From Pseudomonas sp. ERMR1:02 (lineage in GTDB: Bacteria > Pseudomonadota > Gammaproteobacteria > Pseudomonadales > Pseudomonadaceae): DNA of 64,000 nucleotides. The first letter of the stretch is position 1, and the number at the start of each line of letters is the position of its first letter. Of this stretch, positions 47,571 to 57,124 are shown piece after piece. The stretch lies in NCBI RefSeq assembly GCF_002277815.1, contig NZ_NKJI01000007.1:186001-250000 (forward strand). The letters run 5' to 3'. The position numbers and the translations under genes are program-made. Under the pieces are notes generated by a model that did no database searches, was not told where the DNA came from, and saw only the letters and a list, made by a program, of their open reading frames with translations.

Positions 47571-48992
47571 ATGATTCGTCCCTCGGTTTTGCTACTGCTG
47601 TGTTGTTCGCTGCTGCTGCCGATGTCGGCGGTTGCGCGTCTGCCCGGGCCACTGCAAGCCGTACCGGCGACCAAAGTGCGCGACTTGACGGAAATCCGCA
47701 GCAGTCGCGTGCTACGCGTGCTGGTCAACCAGAGCCGCAACAGCTCCGGCGAAGTCCAGGGCCAGGCTATCGGCGTCGAATACCACCGCTTGCGCGCCTT
47801 CGAGCAATACCTCAACGACCACGCCCGTGACGGTCAGGAAATCACCCTCAAGATCATCCCCAAGGCCAAGGACCAACTGCTCGGCGCGTTGCAGCGCGGG
47901 GAGGGCGACCTGGTGGCGCCAGGGGAGTTGCTCGATCTGCGAGCGGGTTATGCCGTCAGCACCAGTGAGCCGATTGCCAGCAACATCCCATTGGTGCTGG
48001 TAGGAATCAAGGGCGAGCGCCGCTACACCCGCCTCGAACAGCTGTCAGGTAAAACCCTGGCCTTACCCACCGGCAGCGCTGCCGGCGATGCCGTCAGCCA
48101 GATCAATCAGAAACTTGCCCTGCACAAACTGCCGCCGGTCAATATCGAGTGGGTCGACCCAAGCCTGGCGGTCGAGGACGTGCTGGAGATGGTTCAGGGC
48201 GGGATCTTTCACCTGACCATCGTCGAGCAACCGATTGCCGAGCGTTGGGGCAAGATCCTGCCGAAACTGCGTTTCGACAAGCAGGTGCTGATCAGCGATC
48301 CGGGTGAGGAATACTGGTTCGTGCGCCGTGACGCGTCGATGCTGCGGGCCAGCATTGATCGCTTCCTGACCGGCTACAAAAAACCATCGGACCAGGACGC
48401 TGCCTTCCTGCGAATTTATCGACGCCTCTATCAAGTGCACTATCCCTTGGCCAAGGCCGACCGTCAGCGTCTGGAAAAGCTTCGGCCGGTGTTGCAGAAA
48501 CATGCCGACGCCCAGGATATGGACTGGCTGAACCTGGCGGCGCTGGCATTCAAGGAGACCGCCCTGCAACCCAAGGCCAGTAGTGGTGGCGGCCCGACCG
48601 GCCTGATGCAGATCACGCCGTCCGCGGCCCAGCGTGTCGGGGTCAGCAATATTCAGGATCTTGATGCCAATGTGCAGGCCGGGGCCAAGTATCTGGCGAT
48701 GATTCGTCGCAAGTTCTTCTCCAGTCCCAAGCTCAACGAGCGCGAGCGCATGGCGTTTGTGCTGGCGGCCTACAACATCGGCCCGGAGCGGGTTCAGGGG
48801 ATGCGCGCCGAGGCGCGGCGACGGGGCTTGAATCCCAATCAGTGGTTCTTCCAGGTCGAGCGCATCGCCATGGAGCAGGTGGGAATGGGACCTGTCAGCT
48901 ATGTTAATAGCGTAAACAAGTACTACTTGGCATTCGATCGGGAGCGGGTGTCGTTGGAGCCCCAAGGGCAAAAGGTTGCCCTACGTAAATGA
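47571..48992 (+). CDS. MltF-like lytic transglycosylase with solute-binding domain
   Basis: 473 residues, exported by an N-terminal signal (MIRPSVLLLLCCSLLLPMSA). The first half is a periplasmic solute-binding domain (SRVLRVLVNQSRNSSGEVQG to about residue 290). The second half is an SLT goose-lysozyme domain with catalytic Glu in ALAFKETALQPKA, then GGPTGLMQITPSAAQRVGVS and VLAAYNIGPERVQGMRAEAR. This is the MltF architecture; cleavage of peptidoglycan with release of 1,6-anhydroMurNAc is expected. GGAG is 5 nt before the ATG at 47571. It is probably a second MltF-like enzyme rather than housekeeping MltF. Confidence 0.88.
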   Translation: MIRPSVLLLLCCSLLLPMSAVARLPGPLQAVPATKVRDLTEIRSSRVLRVLVNQSRNSSGEVQGQAIGVEYHRLRAFEQYLNDHARDGQEITLKIIPKAKDQLLGALQRGEGDLVAPGELLDLRAGYAVSTSEPIASNIPLVLVGIKGERRYTRLEQLSGKTLALPTGSAAGDAVSQINQKLALHKLPPVNIEWVDPSLAVEDVLEMVQGGIFHLTIVEQPIAERWGKILPKLRFDKQVLISDPGEEYWFVRRDASMLRASIDRFLTGYKKPSDQDAAFLRIYRRLYQVHYPLAKADRQRLEKLRPVLQKHADAQDMDWLNLAALAFKETALQPKASSGGGPTGLMQITPSAAQRVGVSNIQDLDANVQAGAKYLAMIRRKFFSSPKLNERERMAFVLAAYNIGPERVQGMRAEARRRGLNPNQWFFQVERIAMEQVGMGPVSYVNSVNKYYLAFDRERVSLEPQGQKVALRK

Positions 48993-49095
48993 TCGAATAA
49001 ATTGAACTGTTAGAGCGGCTTTTTGCGCTTTAAGTATGATTTTTACTGATTAATATGGCGGCCAACCAACACACACTGACAATGGATGACACAGC

Positions 49096-49530
49096 ATGAG
49101 CACACTGATCAACAAGGTTCTGTTTACCCGCGCTGGCTATGGCCTGACCGTTTTGCGAATTTTCGTCGGCATCATCTTCGCCGCGCACGGCTCGCAGAAA
49201 CTCTTCGGGGCATTCGGTGGCTACGGCCTGGCCGGCACTGCGCAGTACATGGAAAGTGTGGGCCTGACGCCGGGTTACCTGATGGCGACACTGGCGGGCG
49301 GGACTGAATTCTTTGCCGGTCTGGCACTGATCATTGGCCTGCTGGTCCGTCCGGCAGCGCTGGGCCTGACCTTCCTTTCGCTGGTGGCGATCTTTTCGGT
49401 GCACATCAGCCATGGTCTGTTCATGGCCAACAACGGCTACGAGTTCGCCCTGGCTTTGCTCGGTGGCAGCATCGCGGTATTGATCGAAGGCGCCGGCAAG
49501 TTGTCGGCCGACCGTGCCATCGCTGGTTGA
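49096..49530 (+). CDS. DoxX family membrane protein
   Basis: 144 residues, four hydrophobic helices. It carries the DoxX signature region RIFVGIIFAAHGSQKLFGAF near residues 15-35, with FAGLALIIGLLVRPAALGLT and YEFALALLGGSIAVLIEGAG. Inner-membrane protein of uncertain redox-related role. Monocistronic by appearance; the next gene starts 62 bp later. Confidence 0.9.
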   Translation: MSTLINKVLFTRAGYGLTVLRIFVGIIFAAHGSQKLFGAFGGYGLAGTAQYMESVGLTPGYLMATLAGGTEFFAGLALIIGLLVRPAALGLTFLSLVAIFSVHISHGLFMANNGYEFALALLGGSIAVLIEGAGKLSADRAIAG

Positions 49531-49592
49531 ACGAACGTTTCTCTCTGTGCGGCCTCAAAGCTTCAAACCCCTTGAAGAATGCGAGGCACGCC

Positions 49593-50058
49593 ATGACAGC
49601 GAATACTAAAGGCAAGGAATTTAGCCACCACCGTTCTCCACGTTTCCTACTGCCTGCTCTGGTTTTCGGGCTGTTGCTCACACCGCTTGCAATGGCAGCC
49701 GGTAACGGCACCGCAGCAGTAGGCGGGGTCTCGGGGAGCGGTGGGTAACGTAGTCGGCGGGCATATGGGTGGCAGTACCGGCGCTGCAATTGGTGCCGGT
49801 GTGGGTGGCGCGGCTGGAAGCGCGGTTGGCGCACCCAAGGGCAGTCGCACAGAGGCGGCGGTTGGCGGTGGCTTGGGTTCGGCAGGCGGTTCAGTAGTCG
49901 GTAACAGCCTCGGTGGCTCCACCGGTTCGACCATTGGCGCGGGCCTCGGTGGTGCTGCGGGTGGTGCGGTCGGCAGCAATATGGGCAATGACCACGGCAG
50001 CTCCCATTCCGGTGGTGGCCACAAACACAAGAACAAACACCGAAACAGCCATCACTGA
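49593..50058 (+). CDS. Glycine-zipper protein, one frame break
   Basis: Starts MTANTKGKEFSHHRSPRFLL with a signal-like hydrophobic segment (PALVFGLLLTPLAMAAGNGT). After a frame change near 49735 it continues as glycine-zipper repeats (GGSTGAAIGAGVGGAAGSAV, GGSTGSTIGAGLGGAAGGAV) and a His/Lys tail (GGGHKHKNKHRNSHH). Removing one G or adding two bases in the run before 49742 joins them into about 154 residues. Glycine zippers form membrane-associated helices; proteins of this style are common exported Pseudomonas proteins of unknown function. A terminator follows. Confidence 0.75.
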
Positions 50059-50080
50059 TTCGGCGTGGCAAGACAACAGA

Positions 50081-50105
50081 AACCCGGCCAGGCGCCGGGT
50101 TTTTC
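50081..50105 (+). terminator. Rho-independent terminator after glycine-zipper gene
   Basis: AACCCGGCCAGGCGCCGGGTT followed by TTTCG; stem AACCCGGC/GCCGGGTT. Confidence 0.8.
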
Positions 50106-50177
50106 GTTTGTTCGGCAGGAACGTTAGATCGCAGGACACCTCGAATTAAATACATCCCTGAAATTACGAGGCTTGCC

Positions 50178-50378
50178 ATGACTCCGGAAACCGAAGGCAA
50201 GGAAGAAAAAGGCCCAAGCGGACTGCCATTCGTTAATGATCCAGGTAATGAAGATCCAGGCTCTCTGATGGACGACGCGACGGTGCCGCTCAACGATTCG
50301 GATGACGCGGGTGATGTGGGAAACCTCGAATTTGAAGATGATGACGAAGATGAAGGTGAGGATGACGGTGAGTATTGA
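50178..50378 (+). CDS. Small acidic hypothetical protein
   Basis: 66 residues, extremely acidic at the C-terminus (NLEFEDDDEDEGEDDGEY), and otherwise low in hydrophobic residues, so probably disordered. GAGG lies 6 nt before the ATG, a good translation signal. No family recognised. It precedes another small acidic gene, which begins 107 bp later, suggesting a related pair. Confidence 0.65.
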   Translation: MTPETEGKEEKGPSGLPFVNDPGNEDPGSLMDDATVPLNDSDDAGDVGNLEFEDDDEDEGEDDGEY

Positions 50379-50485
50379 TTGAGCATTGCAGTTCAATTGA
50401 CCGGTTGTCTGCCCGATCGAACGCGTTTGTAGCTCCCGCCTCGAAATTTCAGGGCCTGCCTTTCAGGCTCTTTGAGAGGTGCTTT

Positions 50486-50731
50486 ATGAACGCTGATCCG
50501 AAAGACTCCGACATCGATGAAACCCCTGAATACCCGTTGCCTTCACCTACTGATTCGTTGAGTCGCGATCAGCGTCCGCCTGATGATGAGGACGCGGGTG
50601 TTGAGCAGGTTTCCAATGAAGACGTTAAGCGTACTGATGTTGAGGCGACCCCTGAAGACGCGGATATTGCTGGTAAGGACTGCTCGGGGAGCCTAGTTAA
50701 TTGTAATGTGCTGAGGTGTCGCCCTACATAA
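50486..50731 (+). CDS. Small acidic hypothetical protein
   Basis: 81 residues: MNADPKDSDIDETPEYPLPS with many Asp, Glu and Pro, then DEDAGVEQVSNEDVKRTDVE, and a C-terminal CSGSLVNCNVLRC with three Cys unlike the rest. AGAGG lies 6 nt upstream of the ATG. The Cys-containing tail may come from a shifted frame past the original stop; this cannot be decided. A terminator follows at 50759. Function unknown. Confidence 0.6.
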   Translation: MNADPKDSDIDETPEYPLPSPTDSLSRDQRPPDDEDAGVEQVSNEDVKRTDVEATPEDADIAGKDCSGSLVNCNVLRCRPT

Positions 50732-50758
50732 TATGGAACAGTGCAGTTTTAAATGTTT

Positions 50759-50784
50759 AAGCCCAGCAGTATGCTGGGCTTTTG
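50759..50784. terminator. Bidirectional hairpin terminator
   Basis: AAGCCCAGCA-GTA-TGCTGGGCTT flanked by T's on the plus strand and A's upstream, between the acidic gene and the convergent immunity gene. Confidence 0.85.
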
Positions 50785-50804
50785 CGATAAATAATCTTAG
50801 GCTA

Positions 50805-51194
50805 TTATTTAATCGATTCTAGCCAGCGAAAAAAGTAATCGGTCTGCATTTGTGGGTCGTTGATGATGTCTTGATCCTCGTAGTCAAATATATTAACAAT
50901 GCTTTTTCTAGATGGCTTAACACCCAGCTTGTGTTCATAGGCCACAATGCCTGAGCTCATTTGAGAGGACATGCTGGAAGGTCGAACATTTATTTTTGCG
51001 CCCTTGCATAAAAATTTAATGTCGGGAAGCTCTTTTATAATTTTCCCGAGGCACTCGTATATGTCTAGTCCGGAGGTGCTTGTTGTCCATCCACTCTCCA
51101 AAGTCAGTCGCATGGATGGTGGATGTTCGACGTAATCGAGTATGGCTATTTCTAATTTTTCAGCGTTCAAAATAGAGACTCTGTTAGTTGGCAT
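50805..51194 (-). CDS. Putative immunity protein for the Rhs toxin
   Basis: 129 residues, MPTNRVSILNAEKLEIAILD through ECLGKIIKELPDIKFLCKGA to a Trp/Phe-rich end YFFRWLESIK. No recognised domain. AAAGGA lies about 7 nt before the ATG, and the start lies inside the last codons of rhs (11-bp overlap), the standard place for a cognate immunity gene. Like the toxin tip it is much more AT-rich than the Rhs core, which suggests both travelled together. A role in neutralising the ADP-ribosyltransferase tip is inferred from position only. Confidence 0.7.
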   Translation of the reverse strand: MPTNRVSILNAEKLEIAILDYVEHPPSMRLTLESGWTTSTSGLDIYECLGKIIKELPDIKFLCKGAKINVRPSSMSSQMSSGIVAYEHKLGVKPSRKSIVNIFDYEDQDIINDPQMQTDYFFRWLESIK

Positions 51195-54100
51195 TATCGT
51201 TTCCTTTGGGGTTTGGTATGGAGTGGCCAACATAGCTTCCGTCTTTTTTTAGAGGAGTGGCACCTAGAATATTTTCGCTTTTTATTCGGTCGGGAATTGC
51301 AATTTCATCTTCATAGCTGTAGGGGATATCGTTTTGGTGAAGCTCTTTATTTATATCGTGGCCGTAGATTTTATTTAGTGTGTATAAGAAGCCTTTGTTT
51401 GTTCTAAATTTTGTGCCGAAGTCTATGCCTATTTCAGGGTCAGTTGATGTGCTTACAAAATTACTTGGTGGGTTTCTGTTGTCCAAGACGTGAAGCTTTA
51501 AATCGGTGCTTTTTCCTAAGCTCATAAAACCAGTATTGAAAATTTCACTCGGGGGTCGAGTATCACCACGGTATAGATATTCGCTTTCTTTTCCCGTTGA
51601 TGGAAGCGTAACTTCCCCTCCATCAACCGTAGTCTCAACAACACCATCCGGTGCAGAGCAGCCCGGCTTGTTCGCTCCCGGACAGTTCCCGCTCAACCCC
51701 AACGGATCCACCCACCCCGTCGGGTTCGGCACATACCGATAGGCATTCAACCCACCCGCCAGCTTGACCGGATCCGGCGTCAGATAGCGCCCGCTATCCG
51801 GCTGGTAGTAGCGATGGCGGTTGTAGTGCAGTCCGCTTTCGGCGTCGAAGTACTGGCCCTGGAAGCGCAATGGCTGCTCGAGCTGTTCGCCGCCGCCGTG
51901 GCTGAGCTGGCTGAGCTTGCCGTAGGCGCTGTACCTGGCTGACCAGACGATCTCACCGCTGTAGTCGGTGAGTTCCTGTGGGGTGCCGAGGTGGTCGAGT
52001 TGGTAGTAGAACGGGCAGGCTTTTTCGGGCCTTTGCCGTCGAGCAGGGCCAGCGGGCGGAAGCTGCCAGGCTCAAAGAGGTAGCTGCGGTAGTGGCTCGG
52101 GCTGCTTTCGGCGACGAGTTGGTCGCCTTGCCAGAAGAAGCTGGTGGTGTGGCCGTCGACGGTCTTGTCGATGCGGCGGCCGAAAGCGTCGTAGCGGTAG
52201 GACGCTTGGCGGCCGTCCGGCAGGCTGATGCCGGTCAGGCGGTGCTGGCTGTCGTAGCGGTATTCGGTGATTTGGATCTGGCCGTGGCCACGGCGTTCAC
52301 GGATCAGGTTGCCGTAGGCGTCGTAGTCGTAGTGGCGGTCGCCGTGACGCAGCAGGCGGTTGCCCTTGAGGTGCCAGGGGCCGGGGCGGTCGTGGATCAG
52401 CAGGTTGCCGGCCGGGTCGTGGCTGAAGTTTTCCGCGTCTTGGGCGCGGGCGTGGCGCACGTGGGTCAGGCGGTCGAGCGGGTCGTACTGATAGCGGCGT
52501 TGGCCGTGGCGGCTGTCGGCTATCTGCAGGAGGTTGCCGTTGGCACCGTAGGCATAGTCGCGGCGGTACAGCGGGCGTTGTTGTTGGCTGACGGCGTGGG
52601 CTTGCAGCCGACCCTGATCGTCGTAGGCGTAATCGCTGAGCAGCTGACCCTGCTGCCGCTGGCGTTCACGGCCGCATTCGAACTGATGGCTGGTGAGGCG
52701 CGAGCCGTTGAGGTCGATGGCGGTTAGCGCCCCGCCCAGAGCGCGGTGGTATTTAACACGACTGTTGTCCGGCAGGCGCAGGTGTTGCAGCTGGCCACAG
52801 GCGTCATAGCCGTAGCGCAGCGTGCCCCAGCCCTGATGCTCGCTGATCAGCCGGTCGTGGGCGTCGTATTCGAACTCCAGTGGATGGTCCTGGCCATCGT
52901 CGACGCTGACCAGTCGCCCCAGACTGTCGTAGCGGTAGTCGACCTTGACCCCATCCGGCAGGGTCTTGACCAGCAAGCGTCCGGCGCTGTCGCGTTGATA
53001 GGCCGTGACCCGTTGCGAGCCGTCATCGCCGAACTCGGTTTTCTCCAGCAACTGCCCGTTGAGGTCGTAGGCATACGCCGTGCGCCGGCCGTCGAAGCCG
53101 GTTTCCTGTCGGATCAAACCGCCTGGCGTGTAGTCCAGCCGATAGGTGTCGCCGCTTTCGTTCTCGATCTCGGTCAGCAACAGCTGCGCATGCTCGTAGC
53201 GGTACTTGAGCTGCGTGCCGTCGGGGTTGATCCGCCGGCTGACCAGGTGCAGGTCGTCGGCGTATTCATAACGGGTGATGCGATCCAGTTCGTCGCGCTC
53301 GGCGGTGATGCGGCCGTAGGCGTTGTAGCTGAAGGTGCGACGGGCGCCCGTAGGAAGAATCGTCTGCAGCAGTCGGCCGACGGCGTCCCACTGATAACGG
53401 CTGACGGCGCCGAATTCGTCCTGAGATGTAGTCCGTCGCCCGAGCGCATCGTAGGCATATTGCCGACGCCCGCCGTCGGGCAGGGTTTCCTCGATGAGTT
53501 GACCGAGGCGGTTCCACGCATACAGATGGCGGCTGTGGTCCGGGTAGCGGATCAGCAGCAAGCGGCCTTGCGCGTCGTATTCGTGGTAGGTGCTCTGGCC
53601 GTCGGGGTCGATCAGCCAGGTCAGGTCGCCCTGGGCATTGCGCTTATAGGTCCACTTGGCTTGGCCGCGATACCGCGCATGCAGGAATCCGTTGCGGTAC
53701 TCGTAGGACGTCGGCTCGTCTTGCGCTGGAATCAGCGCGATCAGCCGTCCGGCTTCGTCGTAGCGGTATTCGGTGACGGCGCCGAGCGCGTCCTGCTCGG
53801 CGATCAAACGGCCCTGGGTGTCGTAGGCCTTGTGCTGTTCACCCCCGTCGGCAGCGATCCGGCCTACCAGCCGCGCGCTCTCGTCGTGGGCGTAGCTTTC
53901 CTCGCTGCCGTCGGCGTGTTTGAGCCGCACACCGCCGTTCTCGTCCCAGACATACCGCGTGTCCATCTGCGCAAACGACGCCCAGTGGCGGATGCATCTG
54001 GCCGCCTTGCCGGACCTTTCCCACTCCCAGTAGAAACTCGCGCCACCGGCCAGTTGCCGCTGCAAGATGACGTGCTGCTCGTCGTAGTCGTAGCGCTCGC

Positions 54101-56060
54101 TTTCCCAGGCGGCATTGCTCGCTTCGATCAGCCGGCCGCGGGCGTCGTAGCGGTAGCTGACCAGCGTCTGTTCCGTGTGCCAGCCCTGCTCCAGGCTGTC
54201 GGCGGCATGAAAGCTTTGGTAGTCGACGGCGATCAGGTGCTGACGCTCGTAACGTAATCGCAAACAACGCCCGACGCCGTTGTCGAGGCGCTGGATGCGC
54301 CCGGACACATCGCGTTGCACGGTCAGACGGTTGCCGTAGGCGTCGCTGATCGCCGTCAGACGCCCGTCGCGAAAGTGGTAGAAGCGCGCCGACTCGCCGG
54401 CCAACGCCACAATCAGCTCTTCCGGCTGATCCCCCAGATAAATCGCCGCCCGCGACAGGCTGTTGTGAATGGCCGGGCGCGCCAGGCTCGGCAGCGGAAA
54501 CGGTGTGCGGCGGTTTTCGTGGTCGATCCACAGCACCGTGTCGCCGTCGATCTGCAGGCGCTGGGCCAGCGAATGGCTCCAGCCGAAGCCGAGGCCGCAG
54601 TCGATTTCGACGGCGCTGCTGCGATAGAGGCGGGTGAACTCGAACGGCAAAATCCCGTCGAGCGTGCCATCGGTGAGGGTCAGCAGTTCTTCGCCGGTGA
54701 CCATCGACAGCGGGCAGCCGTGGGTGGCGGTGTGGGTGGCGGTATCGGCGCTGTCGCCGTTGGGGTTTTTCGCCTGTTTCGGAGCGTCATCCCGATGTTC
54801 CTGCCGGGACAAACGTGTGGTGGCTTCAGACTTGTTGCGCGTAATGGCAACCGGATTGTCCACCAAAAGATCGGTCGAACCCGCCGCACTGATCCGAAGC
54901 GGCACGGCTGGCGCAGGTTTCAGCGGTGCGTTCCGGGCATTGACCATCAACGGCTTGAGCGAACCCGCATGAGCGCTCAGGTCCAACCGGGCCGTCAGTT
55001 CGGCCAGTCGCAAACCCGCCGCAGCCAGCCAGCGTCGTGCGCGCTCGGACTTGATCCTGGCGAGCACTCTGGCGCTAATGCCGATCCTCAAGCCCGCTGG
55101 ACCGGTCAAGCACACCAGCAGGAAACTGATCAGCAACTCCGTACGAATCTCCGCCACGACTTCGGCGATGTACTGCGGCGGCAACATCTTCAACCAACTG
55201 GTGAAAGCAGCCAGATGGATGAAAATCAATGGCTCGTCGCTCAACACCAGCAACAGGTTGGCGATGGCCTCGGCCGAAGCATTCAGCAGGGTCTCAAGTT
55301 CGGCCTCGGTCAGGTATTCAAGGAGTTTTGCGCTGTTGGCCTGCAGGTCGGCGATCAGGGCGTAGAGTTGCTTCACGTCGTCCCACAAGCCGTTCAGAGA
55401 ATTCTCGACCCCTCGCCAGTCGGCGCGTTGCAGCATGCCGTAGCGTTCTCTGAAACCAGCCTCGGAAAATCCGGCCCACTGTGGTTGAAATTCGGTCGCC
55501 CACTCGTTGCGCAACCAGCCTTCCAGTTCGCCGAGGACGCCCTGATAGGAGGCATAAAGCGCTTTGACATGGTCGGTGGTGACGTTTGGAAAGAAGGTGA
55601 TGCGATAGCGATTGCCGCGCCAGCAATCTGGGATTTCGAGGATGCCGCTAGGACCGATGGTTTCGCGAACCGGTTTGCCGTACTTCGGCCCGTCCGGGCC
55701 TTGTGATATCAGCGGTTCGAGCATTACCGGCGTGTTGCCGATCGGTACGAAGCGCGCGGTTTCAAACATATGCACCAGCGTCAGCGGGCCGCTGGCGGGG
55801 CACATCGCGACGGTTGAACTGACTGGCGTGGTGGAATTCTTCGGTACGTTGAGGCGGACGTCGTTGCCGACCTTGAACACTTGCTCAACGTCCAGTGCGC
55901 CGCCGGTCCAGAAGCTCTCCGCCCAGGCGTCGTAATCGTTAAGGCAGAGACGGAAATCACTGAGCAGCGCTTCAATGTCCGGGTGCTCCGGATTCATCGC
56001 AGCGACCACCAACAGGCCGATGGAGTTGTTCAGGGCCAGCAGCTTGTCGGGATCGAACAT
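51184..56060 (-). CDS. Rhs-family polymorphic toxin with ADP-ribosyltransferase-like tip, one frame break
   Basis: Reconstructed length 1625 residues. The N-terminal 430 residues have no PAAR motif but one hydrophobic stretch (ELLISFLLVCLTGPAGLRIG). The Rhs core begins at HGCPLSMVTGEELLTLTDGT with many YD repeats (YRYDSQHRLTG, YDAYGNLIRERRGH). The core closes with RFQGQYFDAESGLHYNRHRY and the cleavage-type motif GWVDPLGLSG. The tip (about 51184-51690) shows YRGDTRPPSEIFNTGF, FVSTS and EDEIAIPDRI, the Arg, STS and ExE elements of pertussis/cholera-type ADP-ribosyltransferases. A break near 52026 (one missing base, PEKAC expected) separates the core from the tip. No vgrG, PAAR or chaperone gene is near. 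Confidence 0.88.
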
Positions 56061-56307
56061 TCGCAGTCTTTCGCTCGGGTGAAGAGGGAGCGCGAAACTC
56101 TGCGGGGGATCCGCGAGGAAAGAAGTCGGGAAAGGCGGTGTTTGCTGTAGGGCGAATCGCTAAATCATTGGCGTATCTTCAACAAGGTTCAGGTTTTGCC
56201 CGTTGCTCTTCGCCAGCCGCGCTCGCTATGCTGCTGAAACCTTTAATCAGTCACGGAACCGGCCGCACTTGAGCCGCCTGGGATGTCGTTGAAAACGGAT
56301 CAATGCG

Positions 56308-57003
56308 ATGAATGCAGCGCTGAATGAGTTCGGCCCGATCAAGGCCGTGATTTTCGATATGGACGGCTTGCTGCTGGATACCGAGGGCATTTACACCGAG
56401 GTCACGTCCATCATTGCCGGACGCTATGGACGGACCTTCGACTGGAGCATCAAGCAGAACATCATCGGTCGTGGCGCCGGTGATCTGGCGCGTTACGTGG
56501 TCGAGGCGCTTGATTTGCCAATTACCGCCGAAGAATTTCTGGTGATCCGCGAGCCGCTAATGCGCGAGCGTTTTCCTACAGCTCAGGCGATGCCCGGCGC
56601 ACAGGAATTGGTGCGGCATCTGAAGGCCAACAACATTCCCATCGCTGTGGGCACCAGTTCATCGAGCCAGTCGTTTGGCCAGAAAACCACCTTGCATCGG
56701 GACTGGTTCGCGCTGTTCGACACCATCGTCACCGCTGATGACCCGGAAGTCGGTGCGGCCAAACCGGCACCGGATATCTTCCTGACAGCGGCGCGACGCC
56801 TGGGTGTCGCGCCGCAGGATTGCCTGGTGTTCGAGGATTCGCCGTTCGGTGTCACGGCGGCGAAAGCGGCGGGGATGACGGCGATTGCGATTCCGGATGC
56901 CGCGATGGCTGACGAAAAATACGCACATGCTGACGGCATTCTTCGTACGTTGAAGGCGTTCAAGCCGAGTGCATTTGGCTTGCCGGCGCTTGAGTGGACC
57001 TGA
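56308..57003 (+). CDS. HAD-superfamily phosphatase (subfamily IA)
   Basis: 231 residues with the HAD motifs: FDMDGLLLDTE (nucleophile Asp and general acid), GTSSSSQSF (motif II), KPAPDIFL (Lys) and EDSPFGVTAAKAAGM (Asp/Glu metal region). A helical cap (residues 30-95) makes it like the GS1/pseudouridine-5'-phosphatase and beta-phosphoglucomutase group. Substrate unknown. The ATG at 56308 lacks a strong ribosome binding site. Transcribed divergently from rhs. Confidence 0.9.
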   Translation: MNAALNEFGPIKAVIFDMDGLLLDTEGIYTEVTSIIAGRYGRTFDWSIKQNIIGRGAGDLARYVVEALDLPITAEEFLVIREPLMRERFPTAQAMPGAQELVRHLKANNIPIAVGTSSSSQSFGQKTTLHRDWFALFDTIVTADDPEVGAAKPAPDIFLTAARRLGVAPQDCLVFEDSPFGVTAAKAAGMTAIAIPDAAMADEKYAHADGILRTLKAFKPSAFGLPALEWT

Positions 57004-57014
57004 CGACGAAATGT

Positions 57015-57095
57015 GTAGGAGCTAGCTTGCTCGCGAAGGTGTGTCAGCTGCATTGATGTCAACTGATACACCTTCGCGAGCAAGCTAGCTTCTAC
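57015..57095. repeat. REP hairpin
   Basis: GTAGGAGCTAGCTTGCTCGC and partner GCGAGCAAGCTAGCTTCTAC, extended by GAAGGTGTGTCAG/TGATACACCTTC to near-complete pairing. Between convergent HAD and SDR genes. Confidence 0.88.
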
Positions 57096-57124
57096 AAAAA
57101 GCGATTGCGTTTCGCTGACTAATA

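Noticed and set aside
51978..55706. Several long plus-strand open frames opposite rhs (about 250, 503 and 463 residues)
   Set aside because: They are the antisense of a GC-rich repeat gene; sequences are low-complexity Val/Ala/Gln-rich with no domains, while the minus-strand frame has clear Rhs motifs.
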